A stretch of 64,000 nucleotides of DNA from an uncultured Saprospiraceae bacterium (GTDB lineage: Bacteria; Bacteroidota; Bacteroidia; Chitinophagales; Saprospiraceae). Under the pieces are notes generated by a model. That model had not been told where the DNA came from. It saw only the letters and a list, made by a program, of their open reading frames with translations, and ran no database searches. This document shows, one piece after another, positions 17,449 to 26,158 of this stretch. How positions within the stretch are numbered: position 1 is the first letter of the stretch; each line of letters starts with the position of its first letter. A program made the position numbers and the translations under genes. The stretch spans positions 372,001-436,000 of the forward strand of contig CALLPI010000008.1 in the NCBI GenBank assembly GCA_938015595.1. The letters are read 5' to 3'.

Positions 17449-18447
17449 ATGAATTGGCTCAAGCACATCCTCTATCGTCAACGTGCCCTGTGGAACCCCG
17501 ACATGTACCACGGCTGGGGGCGCAGCAGCCGATACTTCGAAGGCTGGTATGTCAAGTTGGTGGATGCCACCGAGCAGTATGTCCTGGCAGTGATACCCGG
17601 CATCTCCTACGGCATAGACGGTAAGAACCATGCCTTCATTCAGGTGCTGGACGGCAAGCGGTGCACTGCAAGCTACCATGAGTTCCCGGTAGAGGCGTTC
17701 GTGCCTTCTCCAGAATGCTTTGAAGCGTACCTGGGCAACAATTACTTCTCTGCCCATCGGGTGTACCTAAACTTGCCGCAGTTGAGCGGCCAGTTATATT
17801 TCCATCAGCCCTGTCCCTGGCCCCGTACGCTCGGCGCGCCCGGCATTATGGGATGGTATGCCTTTGTACCCTTCATGGAGTGTTATCATGGCGTAGTGAG
17901 TATGCACCATCTTATAGAAGGCACACTGCACATAAATGGTGTAGCCGCCAACTTTGAAGGTGGTATTGGCTACATGGAGAAAGACTGGGGGCGCTCCTTT
18001 CCCAGCGCCTGGATATGGATGCAGAGCAACCACTTCGGCACCGACGAGCGCACATCATTAATGGTTTCAGTAGCGGATATTCCCTGGGTAGGAAGCCGCT
18101 TTACAGGGTTCATCTCTGGCTTCCTGCTGGAGGATCGCCTGTTTCGGTTTGCCACTTATACCGGCGCCAAACTACACGTGGAACTGGGAGTCCAGGAAAT
18201 ATTTGTAGTGTTGAAACAGAAAGGACTGGCCATGGAAGTACAGGCCATGCAAGCGCAGGGCGCAGCGTTGTTATCGCCTATACAGGGCAACATGACTGGA
18301 AAAGTGAACGAAAGCATGCGCGCTCAGGTACGGATATGCTTGCGCGAAAACGGCTGCCTGCTCTATGAAGGTACGGGGCGCAATGCCGGCCTGGAAGTAG
18401 CTGGCGCTGTCGAGCAACTGCTCAGCCCAAGCGCTAGAGGCAAGTAA
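17449..18447 (+). CDS. Tocopherol-cyclase-like protein
   Basis: A 332-residue protein resembling the tocopherol cyclase family. It has NPDMYHGW near residue 18, then FEGWYVKLVD, the GWYAFVPFMECYHGVVSMHH stretch and GYMEKDWGRSFPSAWIWMQSNHF, which are the hallmark blocks. Plant and cyanobacterial members close the chromanol ring of vitamin E. Bacterial homologs outside phototrophs have no established reaction, so tocopherol synthesis is not implied. The ATG at 17449 lies directly after the tRNA-Ala terminator hairpin, leaving no room for a conventional leader. The conserved blocks begin by residue 15, so a later start would remove part of them. Confidence 0.8.
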   Translation: MNWLKHILYRQRALWNPDMYHGWGRSSRYFEGWYVKLVDATEQYVLAVIPGISYGIDGKNHAFIQVLDGKRCTASYHEFPVEAFVPSPECFEAYLGNNYFSAHRVYLNLPQLSGQLYFHQPCPWPRTLGAPGIMGWYAFVPFMECYHGVVSMHHLIEGTLHINGVAANFEGGIGYMEKDWGRSFPSAWIWMQSNHFGTDERTSLMVSVADIPWVGSRFTGFISGFLLEDRLFRFATYTGAKLHVELGVQEIFVVLKQKGLAMEVQAMQAQGAALLSPIQGNMTGKVNESMRAQVRICLRENGCLLYEGTGRNAGLEVAGAVEQLLSPSARGK

Positions 18448-18565
18448 ACGCTCTTATTGGCAGGGATAAAAAAAAATTGCGCATCTTTGCGCCGGCTTTG
18501 CTCAGGCCGTTCACATCTGCCAGGGCGAAGCTGATCAAATTTAACAACACAAACTGTGCAGAACC

Positions 18566-18694
18566 ATGTCTGAGATTCAAAAAGCCGGCGAGAAAGGATA
18601 TTGCCTACTGTACTTTTTCGTTTTCTTGCTACTGTTCATCATCTTGGTAGTAGGCATCTACAAGGCCAACTTCAAGTTCTTGCCACTGCCTTGA
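18566..18694 (+). CDS. Small single-pass membrane protein (42 aa)
   Basis: A short frame, ATG 18566 to TGA 18692-18694, encodes 42 residues. The N-terminus is soluble and charged (MSEIQKAGEKGYC), a very hydrophobic segment (YFFVFLLLFIILVVGIY) is next, and the tail is short and basic. It follows a TTG/ATCTTTG promoter-like stretch around 18478-18490 and has its own intergenic space. Composition and topology are those of a real single-pass peptide. I recognise no family. Confidence 0.6.
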   Translation: MSEIQKAGEKGYCLLYFFVFLLLFIILVVGIYKANFKFLPLP

Positions 18695-18701
18695 TACCGG
18701 C

Positions 18702-19085
18702 TTAGCCGCCCCTATCAACGCGGACTTCCTGTAGCAGGAACTTTCCGCCGGAGTTTTTGGCGTACAAATACACCCGGTAAGTACCCGTGGACGTACTGAG
18801 ATTGCCTATGCAGTATTGTGCGTCGCTACCTTTGGAAGCACCCTGGTGCATGACCTGAAAACCGCGCGGCGCATTTTGTGTAAAAAACTGCCGGATCACC
18901 GCAATAGCCTGGGCGCGCGCATGCACATCTTCGCTGTCGAAAAGCGATATCTCCACATTTTGGTCAAAATACTGCCCCAGCGCGTCGGCGTTGCCGTTGG
19001 ACAATGCGCGCCCCATGCCGGCAAAGTCTGCCTGTGCAAATCCCATGACGGGGGCGAGTGCGATCAACCAAAAGATTAGTTTCAT
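18702..19085 (-). CDS. DUF4783 family secreted protein
   Basis: A 127-residue protein with a signal peptide (MKLIFWLIALAPVMGFA). The mature part follows the DUF4783 pattern: an ALSNGNADALGQYFDQNVEIS segment, an AQAIAVIRQFF helix, then FQVMHQGASKGSDAQYCIGNL and a final FLLQEVRVD strand. This fold resembles NTF2-like pockets; no activity has been established. The ATG at 19085 begins the signal peptide; the longer open frame to 19193 adds a non-signal-like extension. It is convergent, with a gap of about 7 bp, with the small membrane protein gene. Confidence 0.85.
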   Translation of the reverse strand: MKLIFWLIALAPVMGFAQADFAGMGRALSNGNADALGQYFDQNVEISLFDSEDVHARAQAIAVIRQFFTQNAPRGFQVMHQGASKGSDAQYCIGNLSTSTGTYRVYLYAKNSGGKFLLQEVRVDRGG

Positions 19086-19328
19086 GGTCGTTTGAATTTT
19101 GCCTGCCTTACGCCGGAAATGCCTTCCAGTTCCAGCAGGGGTGACAAAACATTTTGCAAATGAGACGTATGACGCCAATCGAAGTAACAACAATTAAGTG
19201 AGCGCAACCTGAAAAAGTGCATTGGCGACTGTTGAGATAGCTACTTTTAGGCATCCGTTATAACGCGCAAGTAGCGCATGAAATTATACCTTGCGACATA
19301 GAATTTCAATAAAGAGGGGCTGCGCTGT

Positions 19329-20087
19329 TCACATCAGCCTCGGAATGATGGCTTTTCGCTCTGGAGGGTAGTTGGCAAATCGGGCACGATACCAGCGGTG
19401 GTGCGCCAGAGCACGCGGCACGAGGTTGGCTGCCGTCCACATAGCAAAACTTAGCGCGGGCAGGTTCCACGCCATCATGGCGAAGCCGCACCACTCTAGG
19501 ATTTCGCCGAAGTGGTTAGGACAGGAGATGTAGCGAAATAGCCAACCCTGGGGAATGCGGTAGCCGGTTTCGCCAGGGTTGCGCAGCGCAATAAGCATGG
19601 TATCGGCGCGATGATTGATCCACGCGCCAACGACAAACAGCAGAGCACCGGCTATGAAGCGGGGGTCGCCCAACCATGAAGCAGGGTAAGGAGGCGCCAC
19701 CCAGCCCCACCAATAGCCATTGAAGAAGCCGTTGACCAGGTTAAACCCAACGGCCGAGCACACTACTGCCAAGGGGATCTGCTTGCCCCGAGTGCGAATG
19801 CGCAGCGGAAACACAATGCTTCGGTTGAAGTAGTGAAGCGTCCAAAGGCCTGTCAGTAATGCTAGGGGCGCAGTCATGACTGGGTTGCCGCGACATATCC
19901 AGTACCACAAAGACAACGGAGAGACGATTTCCATCAACATCCAGCCGATTCGGTTGTTTATCTGCAACCTCCATGAACGCCGGTTGTGCCGTCCGTACGG
20001 GGCTGCCATTCCGAGTTGAACGGGAACCAGCAACAACGCCAGAATCATCCAACCCACTAGCAAGTTTTGAAATGTTTCGATTTTCAT
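19329..20087 (-). CDS. Steroid 5-alpha-reductase-like (DUF1295-type) membrane oxidoreductase
   Basis: A 252-residue membrane protein ending in the 3-oxo-5-alpha-steroid 4-dehydrogenase C-terminal signature: CPNHFGEILEW, then HHRWYRARFANYPPERKAIIP. Several hydrophobic segments cover the first 200 residues. Eukaryotic members reduce delta-4 steroids or enoyl substrates with NADPH. Bacterial substrates are largely unknown, so only a general reductase or isoprenylcysteine-methyltransferase-like fold role can be stated. The start at ATG 20087 (MKIETFQNLL) gives an N-terminal membrane segment. It is divergent from lepA, with about 97 bp between start codons. Confidence 0.85.
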   Translation of the reverse strand: MKIETFQNLLVGWMILALLLVPVQLGMAAPYGRHNRRSWRLQINNRIGWMLMEIVSPLSLWYWICRGNPVMTAPLALLTGLWTLHYFNRSIVFPLRIRTRGKQIPLAVVCSAVGFNLVNGFFNGYWWGWVAPPYPASWLGDPRFIAGALLFVVGAWINHRADTMLIALRNPGETGYRIPQGWLFRYISCPNHFGEILEWCGFAMMAWNLPALSFAMWTAANLVPRALAHHRWYRARFANYPPERKAIIPRLM

Positions 20088-20170
20088 GCAGCCAAAATAT
20101 AGCTTTACGCCAAAACCCTAGCACATGAACCCTTGCCTTCAAAAACAACTCAATATTACGTACTAATCCG

Positions 20171-20178
20171 TATCTTTG
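20171..20178 (+). promoter_or_regulatory. Putative -7 box of lepA (TATCTTTG)
   Basis: A perfect TAnnTTTG element ends 6 bases before the lepA ATG at 20185. In Bacteroidota transcription starts a few bases after this box, so the mRNA would have no or almost no leader. No TTG is found at the ideal -33 spacing. Confidence 0.6.
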
Positions 20179-20184
20179 CGGCCT

Positions 20185-21975
20185 ATGAAGAATATCAGGA
20201 ACTTTTGCGTCATTGCACACATTGACCACGGGAAGAGCACCCTGTCAGACAGGCTTCTGGAGACCACCAAAACCATATCTGACCGCGATCTCAAAGAGCA
20301 AACCCTCGATGATATGGATCTGGAACGCGAGCGTGGCATCACCATCAAAAGCCACGCCATCCAGATGTCGTACCTGCACACCGATGGCGAGTGCTACACC
20401 CTCAACATGATTGACACCCCGGGCCACGTGGATTTTTCGTACGAGGTATCTCGCTCTATTGCTGCCTGCGAAGGTGCACTACTGTTGGTGGATGCCACCC
20501 AGGGCATCCAGGCACAGACCATCTCCAATCTCTATCTGGCCATTGAGCACGACCTGGAAATCATACCCGTACTGAACAAAATTGACATGGACAGCGCCAT
20601 GATTGACGAGGTGGCCGAGCAAATCATTGACCTCATCGGGTGCAAGCGCGAGCAGATACTGCTGGCAAGTGGTCGTACCGGCCAAGGCGTACCTGAAATC
20701 CTGGCAGCTATCGTGGAGCGTATTCCCTGCCCCAAAGGCGACCCCGGCGCGCCCCTCCAGGCGCTCATTTTCGACTCCATATTCAACTCCTTCCGAGGCG
20801 TCATTGCCAACATCCGCATCGTGAACGGCACACTTCGCCAAGGTGATAAAGTGCTCTTTATGAACACCGGCCGCCAGTACGATGCCGACGAATTAGGTAT
20901 CTTGCAACTGGATTACGTACCCCGGCAAGAGCTCAGCGCCGGCAACGTGGGCTACATCATCACCGGTATCAAGGTATCCAAAGAAATCAAAGTGGGCGAT
21001 ACCATCACCCATCTGCAAAATCCGGCTGCTGAACCTATCAAGGGCTTCGAAGACGTCAAACCCATGGTATTTGCTGGTATCTTCCCCTTAGATAACGACG
21101 ACTTTGAAGACCTGCGCGACAGCCTGGAGAAACTTCAGCTCAATGATGCCTCGCTGGTGTTTGAGCCGGAATCCTCTGCCGCCCTGGGCTTTGGGTTCCG
21201 TTGCGGATTCCTGGGCATGTTGCACCTGGAGATCGTACAAGAGCGCCTGGCCAGAGAGTTCAACCAAGACGTCATCACCACTGTGCCCAACGTGTCTTAT
21301 ATCGCTTACACGCGCAAGGGCGAAAAACTGACGGTGCGCAACCCCATGGATATGCCCGACCCTACCATACTCGACTACGCCGAAGAACCCTACATCACGG
21401 CGCAAATCATCACTAAGCCAGAGTATATCGGCGCCATCATGACCCTTTGCATGGACAAGCGCGGCATACTCATCAAACAAGACTACCTCACCCAGTCGCG
21501 CGTAGAAATGACTTTCCACTTGCCACTGGCCGAAATTGTGTTCGACTTCTACGACCGGCTCAAATCCATCTCGCGCGGGTATGCCTCCTTTGATTACCAA
21601 CCCTTAGACTATCGCCGCACCGACTTGGTCAAATTGGACATCAAGCTCAACGGCGAAAACGTGGATGCACTCTCTGCACTGGTGCATCGCTCTAAGGCTG
21701 AGGCTTTTGGTAGGGGCATCTGTGCCCGCCTCAAGGAACTCTTGCCCCGCCAGCAGTTTGTCATTGCCATACAGGCTGCCATAGGGGCTAAAATCATTGC
21801 CCGCGAAACCATCTCGGCTATGCGCAAAGACGTGACTGCCAAGTGCTATGGCGGCGACATTTCCCGCAAGCGAAAACTACTGGAAAAGCAAAAAGAAGGC
21901 AAGAAGAAAATGCGTCAGTTTGGCAAGGTGGAAGTGCCGCAAAAGGCCTTTCTTGAGGTACTTAAACTGAACTGA
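20185..21975 (+). CDS. lepA: Elongation factor 4 (back-translocating GTPase)
   Basis: A ribosome-associated translational GTPase of 596 residues. The G1 motif is AHIDHGKS near residue 10, G2 lies in [12 protein letters not shown]3 is DTPGHVD and G4 is NKID. Elongation-factor domains II and III are followed by the LepA-specific C-terminal domain with [21 protein letters not shown]. The ATG at 20185 ([17 protein letters not shown]) is the usual start. It is divergent from the reductase gene and convergent, with a gap of about 17 bp, with porQ. Confidence 0.97.
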   Translation: MKNIRNFCVIAHIDHGKSTLSDRLLETTKTISDRDLKEQTLDDMDLERERGITIKSHAIQMSYLHTDGECYTLNMIDTPGHVDFSYEVSRSIAACEGALLLVDATQGIQAQTISNLYLAIEHDLEIIPVLNKIDMDSAMIDEVAEQIIDLIGCKREQILLASGRTGQGVPEILAAIVERIPCPKGDPGAPLQALIFDSIFNSFRGVIANIRIVNGTLRQGDKVLFMNTGRQYDADELGILQLDYVPRQELSAGNVGYIITGIKVSKEIKVGDTITHLQNPAAEPIKGFEDVKPMVFAGIFPLDNDDFEDLRDSLEKLQLNDASLVFEPESSAALGFGFRCGFLGMLHLEIVQERLAREFNQDVITTVPNVSYIAYTRKGEKLTVRNPMDMPDPTILDYAEEPYITAQIITKPEYIGAIMTLCMDKRGILIKQDYLTQSRVEMTFHLPLAEIVFDFYDRLKSISRGYASFDYQPLDYRRTDLVKLDIKLNGENVDALSALVHRSKAEAFGRGICARLKELLPRQQFVIAIQAAIGAKIIARETISAMRKDVTAKCYGGDISRKRKLLEKQKEGKKKMRQFGKVEVPQKAFLEVLKLN

Positions 21976-21992
21976 ACTAACGCCGCCCCAGG

Positions 21993-23066
21993 CTACCTGC
22001 GCCGAAATTCCTTAAAATTGGTAGAAACGCTCAAGTGGTTTATTCCGCCGGCCAGGTGGTATTGGCTGCGGCCATAGTCAAGGCGGAAGCGGCTGATTTT
22101 GATACCGGCCCCCAGGCTGAACCCCGACAGGGAGCGATAGCTGACAAGGCTCATATCCTGGCGCAGCAGATGGTTGTAGCCAAGTCGGATACGGAGATTT
22201 TCCTGCTGGCCAATGAGTAGCTCTCCCCCTACGATGATATGCCGGAAGAAGTTGTCCAGTAGTTCGGAGGCTTTGCTGGGCGGTTTGGAAGGGCCATCAT
22301 TAAACAAAGGCGTATCCTGTACGGCGTTGGGATTGTCGTACAGCAGGTTCCATTGGTGTAGGTGGTGATATGCAACTGAAAATCGGAAAGGCGTATACCT
22401 GAGCCGTTTGGAAATGCCCACCTGAAAATCGTAAGGTATCGCTTCAGGGTTGCCGGGCCGGTAAGCGCGCAGTTGCGCACCGACATTGCGGGCTACTACG
22501 GCTATGGTAAATCGGCTGCTGGTATCGCGATAGACGCCGGCCAGGTCGGCGGTTAGCCCTAGAGAGCGATAACTTTCCAGTTGTGAGGTAATCAGGCGCG
22601 CGTTGAGGCCCACGCTTAGCCGTTCATTCACCTGCCTGCCGGCGCCAAGGGTGAAGGCGTATTCAGCTGCTTTAAAAGAACCGTTTTCGTTGCCCAGTTC
22701 ATCAGTGTAGTCAAATATGCCGTATTGTACGTATTGCAGGCTGCCGTGCAGGGTAGTTTCCCAGCCAGTTATATGGTGGCCATAGGCGACATAGCCATGC
22801 TGAATGCCGTCAATGAGGAAGCCGTGGTTAAAACCCAGTTGCTGGTGCATGGTGGGGTTGAGCAGCGCTGGATTCTGGGCTGCCAGGTTTACGTCGTCGT
22901 CCACTACGGTAATGAGATTGCCGCCCAGCCCTGTGATGCGAGCCGACACTGGCAACTTCAGAAAACCATATGTGCTCAGGCCGCCAAGTTGCGCGGCTAA
23001 GGGCTGGAGCAAAGCCACGAGAAGCGGTACGAGCAGAGTAGATTTTCCGATGGCCATGAGCATCAT
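21993..23066 (-). CDS. porQ: Type IX secretion system protein PorQ
   Basis: A 357-residue outer-membrane beta-barrel-like protein. The N-terminal pattern STYGFLKLPVSARITGLGG is diagnostic of PorQ. After it come an NPALL motif and alternating amphipathic strands, with a final GGINHLSVSTNFKEF. In Porphyromonas gingivalis PorQ works with PorU, PorV and PorZ in the complex that processes T9SS cargo and attaches it to A-LPS. The start is taken at ATG 23066 because a TACATTTG box lies 13 bp upstream; ATGs at 23063 and 23057 are also possible. The signal peptide is ...LLQPLAAQ. The next gene upstream encodes a T9SS client hydrolase. Confidence 0.87.
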   Translation of the reverse strand: MMLMAIGKSTLLVPLLVALLQPLAAQLGGLSTYGFLKLPVSARITGLGGNLITVVDDDVNLAAQNPALLNPTMHQQLGFNHGFLIDGIQHGYVAYGHHITGWETTLHGSLQYVQYGIFDYTDELGNENGSFKAAEYAFTLGAGRQVNERLSVGLNARLITSQLESYRSLGLTADLAGVYRDTSSRFTIAVVARNVGAQLRAYRPGNPEAIPYDFQVGISKRLRYTPFRFSVAYHHLHQWNLLYDNPNAVQDTPLFNDGPSKPPSKASELLDNFFRHIIVGGELLIGQQENLRIRLGYNHLLRQDMSLVSYRSLSGFSLGAGIKISRFRLDYGRSQYHLAGGINHLSVSTNFKEFRRR

Positions 23067-23079
23067 TTGCAGGTGAACG

Positions 23080-23087
23080 CAAATGTA
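23080..23087 (-). promoter_or_regulatory. Putative -7 box of porQ (TACATTTG)
   Basis: The reverse complement reads TACATTTG. It sits 13 bp before the ATG at 23066, inside the short gap after the hydrolase gene. porQ may therefore have its own promoter. Confidence 0.45.
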
Positions 23088-23140
23088 CATGGTAATGTGA
23101 AAACTATGGCTATTTTTAACGCAGGATTGAGGGTGCTCGC

Positions 23141-24580
23141 TCAAGGTTGTACCAACACTTTGCCATGCCAGTAGCCGGAAGGCGCGCTAAGCCGCAGCAG
23201 GTACATCCCGTGCATCCATCCACACGTAGCGATGTACTGAGGTACATTGCTCACGAAGGTAGCCATGATCCTTTTGCCTTGCAAGTCAAATATTTCTAGC
23301 CATGCGTCTTTGGGGGCATTTTCCAGCCAGAAGCCTTCGCGGGTGGGGTTGGGCGATACGATGACGTCGGGCAACAGGGCTGCTTGCTCGCGGGTAGAGA
23401 CGGTAATGCTCTGGTATTGCGCAAAAAACAAGGCAGCATTGAATACAGCTGGCTGTACGCAGGCGCCGTGGTTGGCATTGGCATTCACATTGATGGCCTG
23501 CACGTTGGGTGCTCCATTGAGGCGCATGACCGAATCAGCTACCACGCTATTGCGATAAGGCACCTGGTCGTCGGCTTGGCAGTACAGCAATCGGGTAGGC
23601 GCCTGGGGTGCCCAGTCAAATACGTCGTTATCGGCCAGTGCAAGGTTTACTGGATGGCTGGGATTGTTGATCACCGCTGCTACTATGCTATCTTGCAACA
23701 TGAAACGAGGGATGGAAGCACCAAAGTCGGCGGTGAGACGCTGTATCAGCATGTCATTGAGTTGCGAAAGCGTCATTTGCCGGTTAAAGTACTGGTCGGC
23801 CATAGTGGCATACGGCTCTTTGAGGTAGGCCTGCGTAGAACTGTAAAGGTTGTACATGTAGTTGTACGAAAGTAAGGTATTAGGCACGTAGGCTGGATAA
23901 AAGTACACATCATTAGAGAGAATGGCATCGCGCATAACGCCCGACAAACTGTACGGCCCTGACATGGGAGCAGAGGCTGTTACAGTAAATTCCTGGTTAT
24001 ACGCTTCCTGTATGGCTTTGTGCGTGGCCATAGCTGAAAAGCCGCCTTGCGAATAGCCTGTGATGAACAATTGGTTGTTGAGCGAAAGAGCATTCTGCGC
24101 GGCATATTGTTTGGCAGCGCGCAGCGCGTCTATCGTGGCCGATACCGTAGTGGCGCGGTGTACGTATGGATGGAAGCCTTGCGAAGTACCCATGCCGAGC
24201 AAATCGGGCATGACTGTGACGTAGCCCAATCCGCCAAAAACTACGGCCAGTTGGTAGCCGCCTGCTAGGTTGGAGGGCACGTCCGAAGGGCCGTCTATGG
24301 TGCCGCGGTGGCATACCAGCAGTGGCAGGGTAAAGCCTGGGCGCATGGGTACGATCAGCAAGCCGGAAGCAGTATCAGGTTGGCCCAATGCGCCATCAGT
24401 AGAATAGGTGATTTTATATATGCGTACGCCGTTTTGTATGAGCGGGCCATACTGCAGCACCAATTGCGCTTGCGATAACTGTCCTTTGAACTCGCTGCTC
24501 ACCAGGTTTTGCCCCAGAGCGCCAAAGCTGATAAAAAAGAGCGCCACTGTGTGCAGCGCAAGAAGTAGCAATTTTTTCAT
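23141..24580 (-). CDS. Secreted alpha/beta hydrolase with T9SS type A sorting domain
   Basis: A 479-residue secreted hydrolase. The signal peptide spans about 1-23. An alpha/beta hydrolase domain follows, with nucleophile Ser177 in GYSQGG, a probable Asp in CQADDQVPY and a probable His in NANHGACV. The PDLLGMGTSQGFHPYVH region resembles secretory lipases and cutinase-like esterases rather than peptidases. From about residue 400 the type A T9SS tail begins (VSPNPTREGFWLENAPKDAWLEIFDLQGK ...). It is therefore expected to be an outer-surface or extracellular esterase or lipase. It lies upstream of porQ in the same direction. The intergenic DNA before it (24581-24731) is AT-rich. Confidence 0.87.
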   Translation of the reverse strand: MKKLLLLALHTVALFFISFGALGQNLVSSEFKGQLSQAQLVLQYGPLIQNGVRIYKITYSTDGALGQPDTASGLLIVPMRPGFTLPLLVCHRGTIDGPSDVPSNLAGGYQLAVVFGGLGYVTVMPDLLGMGTSQGFHPYVHRATTVSATIDALRAAKQYAAQNALSLNNQLFITGYSQGGFSAMATHKAIQEAYNQEFTVTASAPMSGPYSLSGVMRDAILSNDVYFYPAYVPNTLLSYNYMYNLYSSTQAYLKEPYATMADQYFNRQMTLSQLNDMLIQRLTADFGASIPRFMLQDSIVAAVINNPSHPVNLALADNDVFDWAPQAPTRLLYCQADDQVPYRNSVVADSVMRLNGAPNVQAINVNANANHGACVQPAVFNAALFFAQYQSITVSTREQAALLPDVIVSPNPTREGFWLENAPKDAWLEIFDLQGKRIMATFVSNVPQYIATCGWMHGMYLLRLSAPSGYWHGKVLVQP

Positions 24581-24731
24581 GGTCAGGATTTTTGAGCAAT
24601 GTGTATGCTTGTAATGCGTCTAACAAAACAATAAATTCTAAAATTTAGTTCATTGTTGCTATTTAAATTTTGATTAAACTATAAAAATACAAATTAAATT
24701 GCATATAGTGGATGTTGCGGTCAGTGCTTGG

Positions 24732-25328
24732 TTAGAGAGGTGTTTTTTTGGGGGTATGTTTTTCGCAAATCAGTACGAAAGCCGGCGGAAAATTCCAGGC
24801 TATCCATCGCACCGCTACGCGATCGAATACGCGCCGGTAAAACCTATTCATAAACGGCGCGTAGTGAAACTGGACGAAGCATCCGCCTGGTCTCAGCCAC
24901 TGGTAACACGCGCTTACGATGTGCCGCACCAGTGTTGGTGGCAGGGTACTGAAAGGCAGCGCTGATACGAAGTAGTCCACAGATTCGATACCTAGTTGTC
25001 GAAAGTGCTGCCTCAGGTTGGCGGCAGAATCGTGTATGATGAGCAGCCTTTCGTCCTGGAGGCGCGCTCGGATACGCTCTACAAACACTGGGTTGATCTC
25101 CACTACCATGAGGCGCGCGTCAGGTTGTAGCCGGTTGAGAAGATATTGGGTGATGATGCCGTCTCCAGGGCCAAGTTCTACCACTACCTGGGCTTGCCTG
25201 GGGTTGATTGGCGATACCATGGCGCGAGCTAACGCACGCGAGCTGGGGGCTATGCTGCCCACTACACGCCACTGGCGGAGGCTTTCCCGGAAAAACGCCC
25301 AGTATCCTTCAATAGGTAATGGCTTCAT
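24732..25328 (-). CDS. Class I SAM-dependent methyltransferase, phospholipid N-methyltransferase-like
   Basis: A 198-residue methyltransferase. The N-terminal FFRESLRQWRVVGSIAPSS pattern matches PmtA-type enzymes. The SAM-binding motif I is VVELGPGDG, the acidic residue after strand 2 is in VVEINP, and SALPFSTLPP takes the catalytic-loop position. Related enzymes methylate phosphatidylethanolamine; rRNA adenine dimethylases share this fold, but the GSIAPSS motif favours the lipid enzyme. The ATG at 25328 is chosen over a TTG at 25340 because a TACCTTTG -7 box covers 25338-25345. It is the first gene on the minus strand before a gene-free stretch. Confidence 0.8.
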   Translation of the reverse strand: MKPLPIEGYWAFFRESLRQWRVVGSIAPSSRALARAMVSPINPRQAQVVVELGPGDGIITQYLLNRLQPDARLMVVEINPVFVERIRARLQDERLLIIHDSAANLRQHFRQLGIESVDYFVSALPFSTLPPTLVRHIVSACYQWLRPGGCFVQFHYAPFMNRFYRRVFDRVAVRWIAWNFPPAFVLICEKHTPKKTPL

Positions 25329-25337
25329 CTCAACAGG

Positions 25338-25345
25338 CAAAGGTA
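25338..25345 (-). promoter_or_regulatory. Putative -7 box (TACCTTTG) close to the methyltransferase start
   Basis: The reverse complement reads TACCTTTG. It ends 9 bases before the ATG at 25328, so a very short or absent 5' leader is predicted. It also argues against a TTG start at 25340, which would lie inside the box. Confidence 0.5.
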
Positions 25346-25818
25346 AGCGATTGCCTTTATGTGTTGCGCTTTTCTTTTGAGCACACTACTGCACCTGCTT
25401 CGCTGTCTTTGCCTTTGGCTCTGCGAAGGCAATGGCGTGAGTAGCCAGTGTTGGGGTGGGGTAGGCCTTTTTCAGTTGCAGATAACTCTCCGGTGGGGTG
25501 CGGGCTTCTCTCTGACTTGGCAACCAAGCGCCTGGCCTCCAATTTTTTGAGGTATTTCAGCCCAAAGGCGAAATTCCAGTTCAGCGATGTTTGAGGCAAC
25601 TGGCACAAAGAATAGCTGCAAACCGGCGCACTCCATTGAGAACCCGACAGCCGCAAACGATGTTGTTCGTCAAGGGAATTAGCAGATAGCGTGCGCCATT
25701 GCTCAACTTCTTGGCTAAAATGCCTACTTTTGTGCACGAGTACTGTCGTGCCAAACTGACGCTTAGCAGATCAGGACGAGCCGACGAGGGCTTATTTCAT
25801 GGCAAATCAGAAGCATAC
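25346..25818. other. Intergenic region without a recognised gene
   Basis: About 470 bp between divergent genes. A minus-strand open frame (25357-25737) has no recognisable motif, no good start and poor composition, so I do not call it. TACTTTTG at 25725-25732 resembles a -7 box and could drive the downstream mutL-containing run. Confidence 0.5.
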
Positions 25819-26130
25819 ATGGCACTCTTCAATTTTTTGAAAACCACCAAGCCTATTCAGTTCGACTTCAAGCCGCGCTACTACGACCCAGAGAAGGAAG
25901 CCCGCGAAAAGCGCCAAAAAGAGCTGGAAAAACAACGCAAGGAAGACACCGAAGGCATGAAGGAGCGCATTAGTGCAGGTTTTCGCCGGGGTGCCGACCT
26001 CTCGGCCATGCACTATCGGCGCAAGATGGTCATGCGCTCTAACTTGCTGGTTATGGCGCTAATTGCCGTACTGGCACTTATCGCGTATTTATTTGTCAAT
26101 GTGTACCTGCCATATGCAGCAGGACGTTGA
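25819..26130 (+). CDS. Small conserved tail-anchored-like membrane protein upstream of mutL
   Basis: A 103-residue protein. The N-terminal half begins MALFNFLKTTKPIQFDFKPRYYDPEKEAREKRQKE and continues as a highly charged, probably helical or coiled-coil segment. A single membrane helix lies near the C-terminus (NLLVMALIAVLALIAYLFVNVYLP). The PRYYDPEKE sequence recurs in small proteins of other Bacteroidota as I remember them; no function is known. The ATG at 25819 is preferred over the longer open frame to 25699. It lies 28 bp before mutL and leads a co-directional run of five genes. Confidence 0.75.
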   Translation: MALFNFLKTTKPIQFDFKPRYYDPEKEAREKRQKELEKQRKEDTEGMKERISAGFRRGADLSAMHYRRKMVMRSNLLVMALIAVLALIAYLFVNVYLPYAAGR

Positions 26131-26158
26131 ATGCAAAAAGAGTAAAACAAAGCAACAC

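Noticed and set aside
25357-25737. 126-codon minus-strand frame in the gap before the mutL run
   Set aside because: No start support, no family and odd composition. It would also overlap the putative methyltransferase promoter side.
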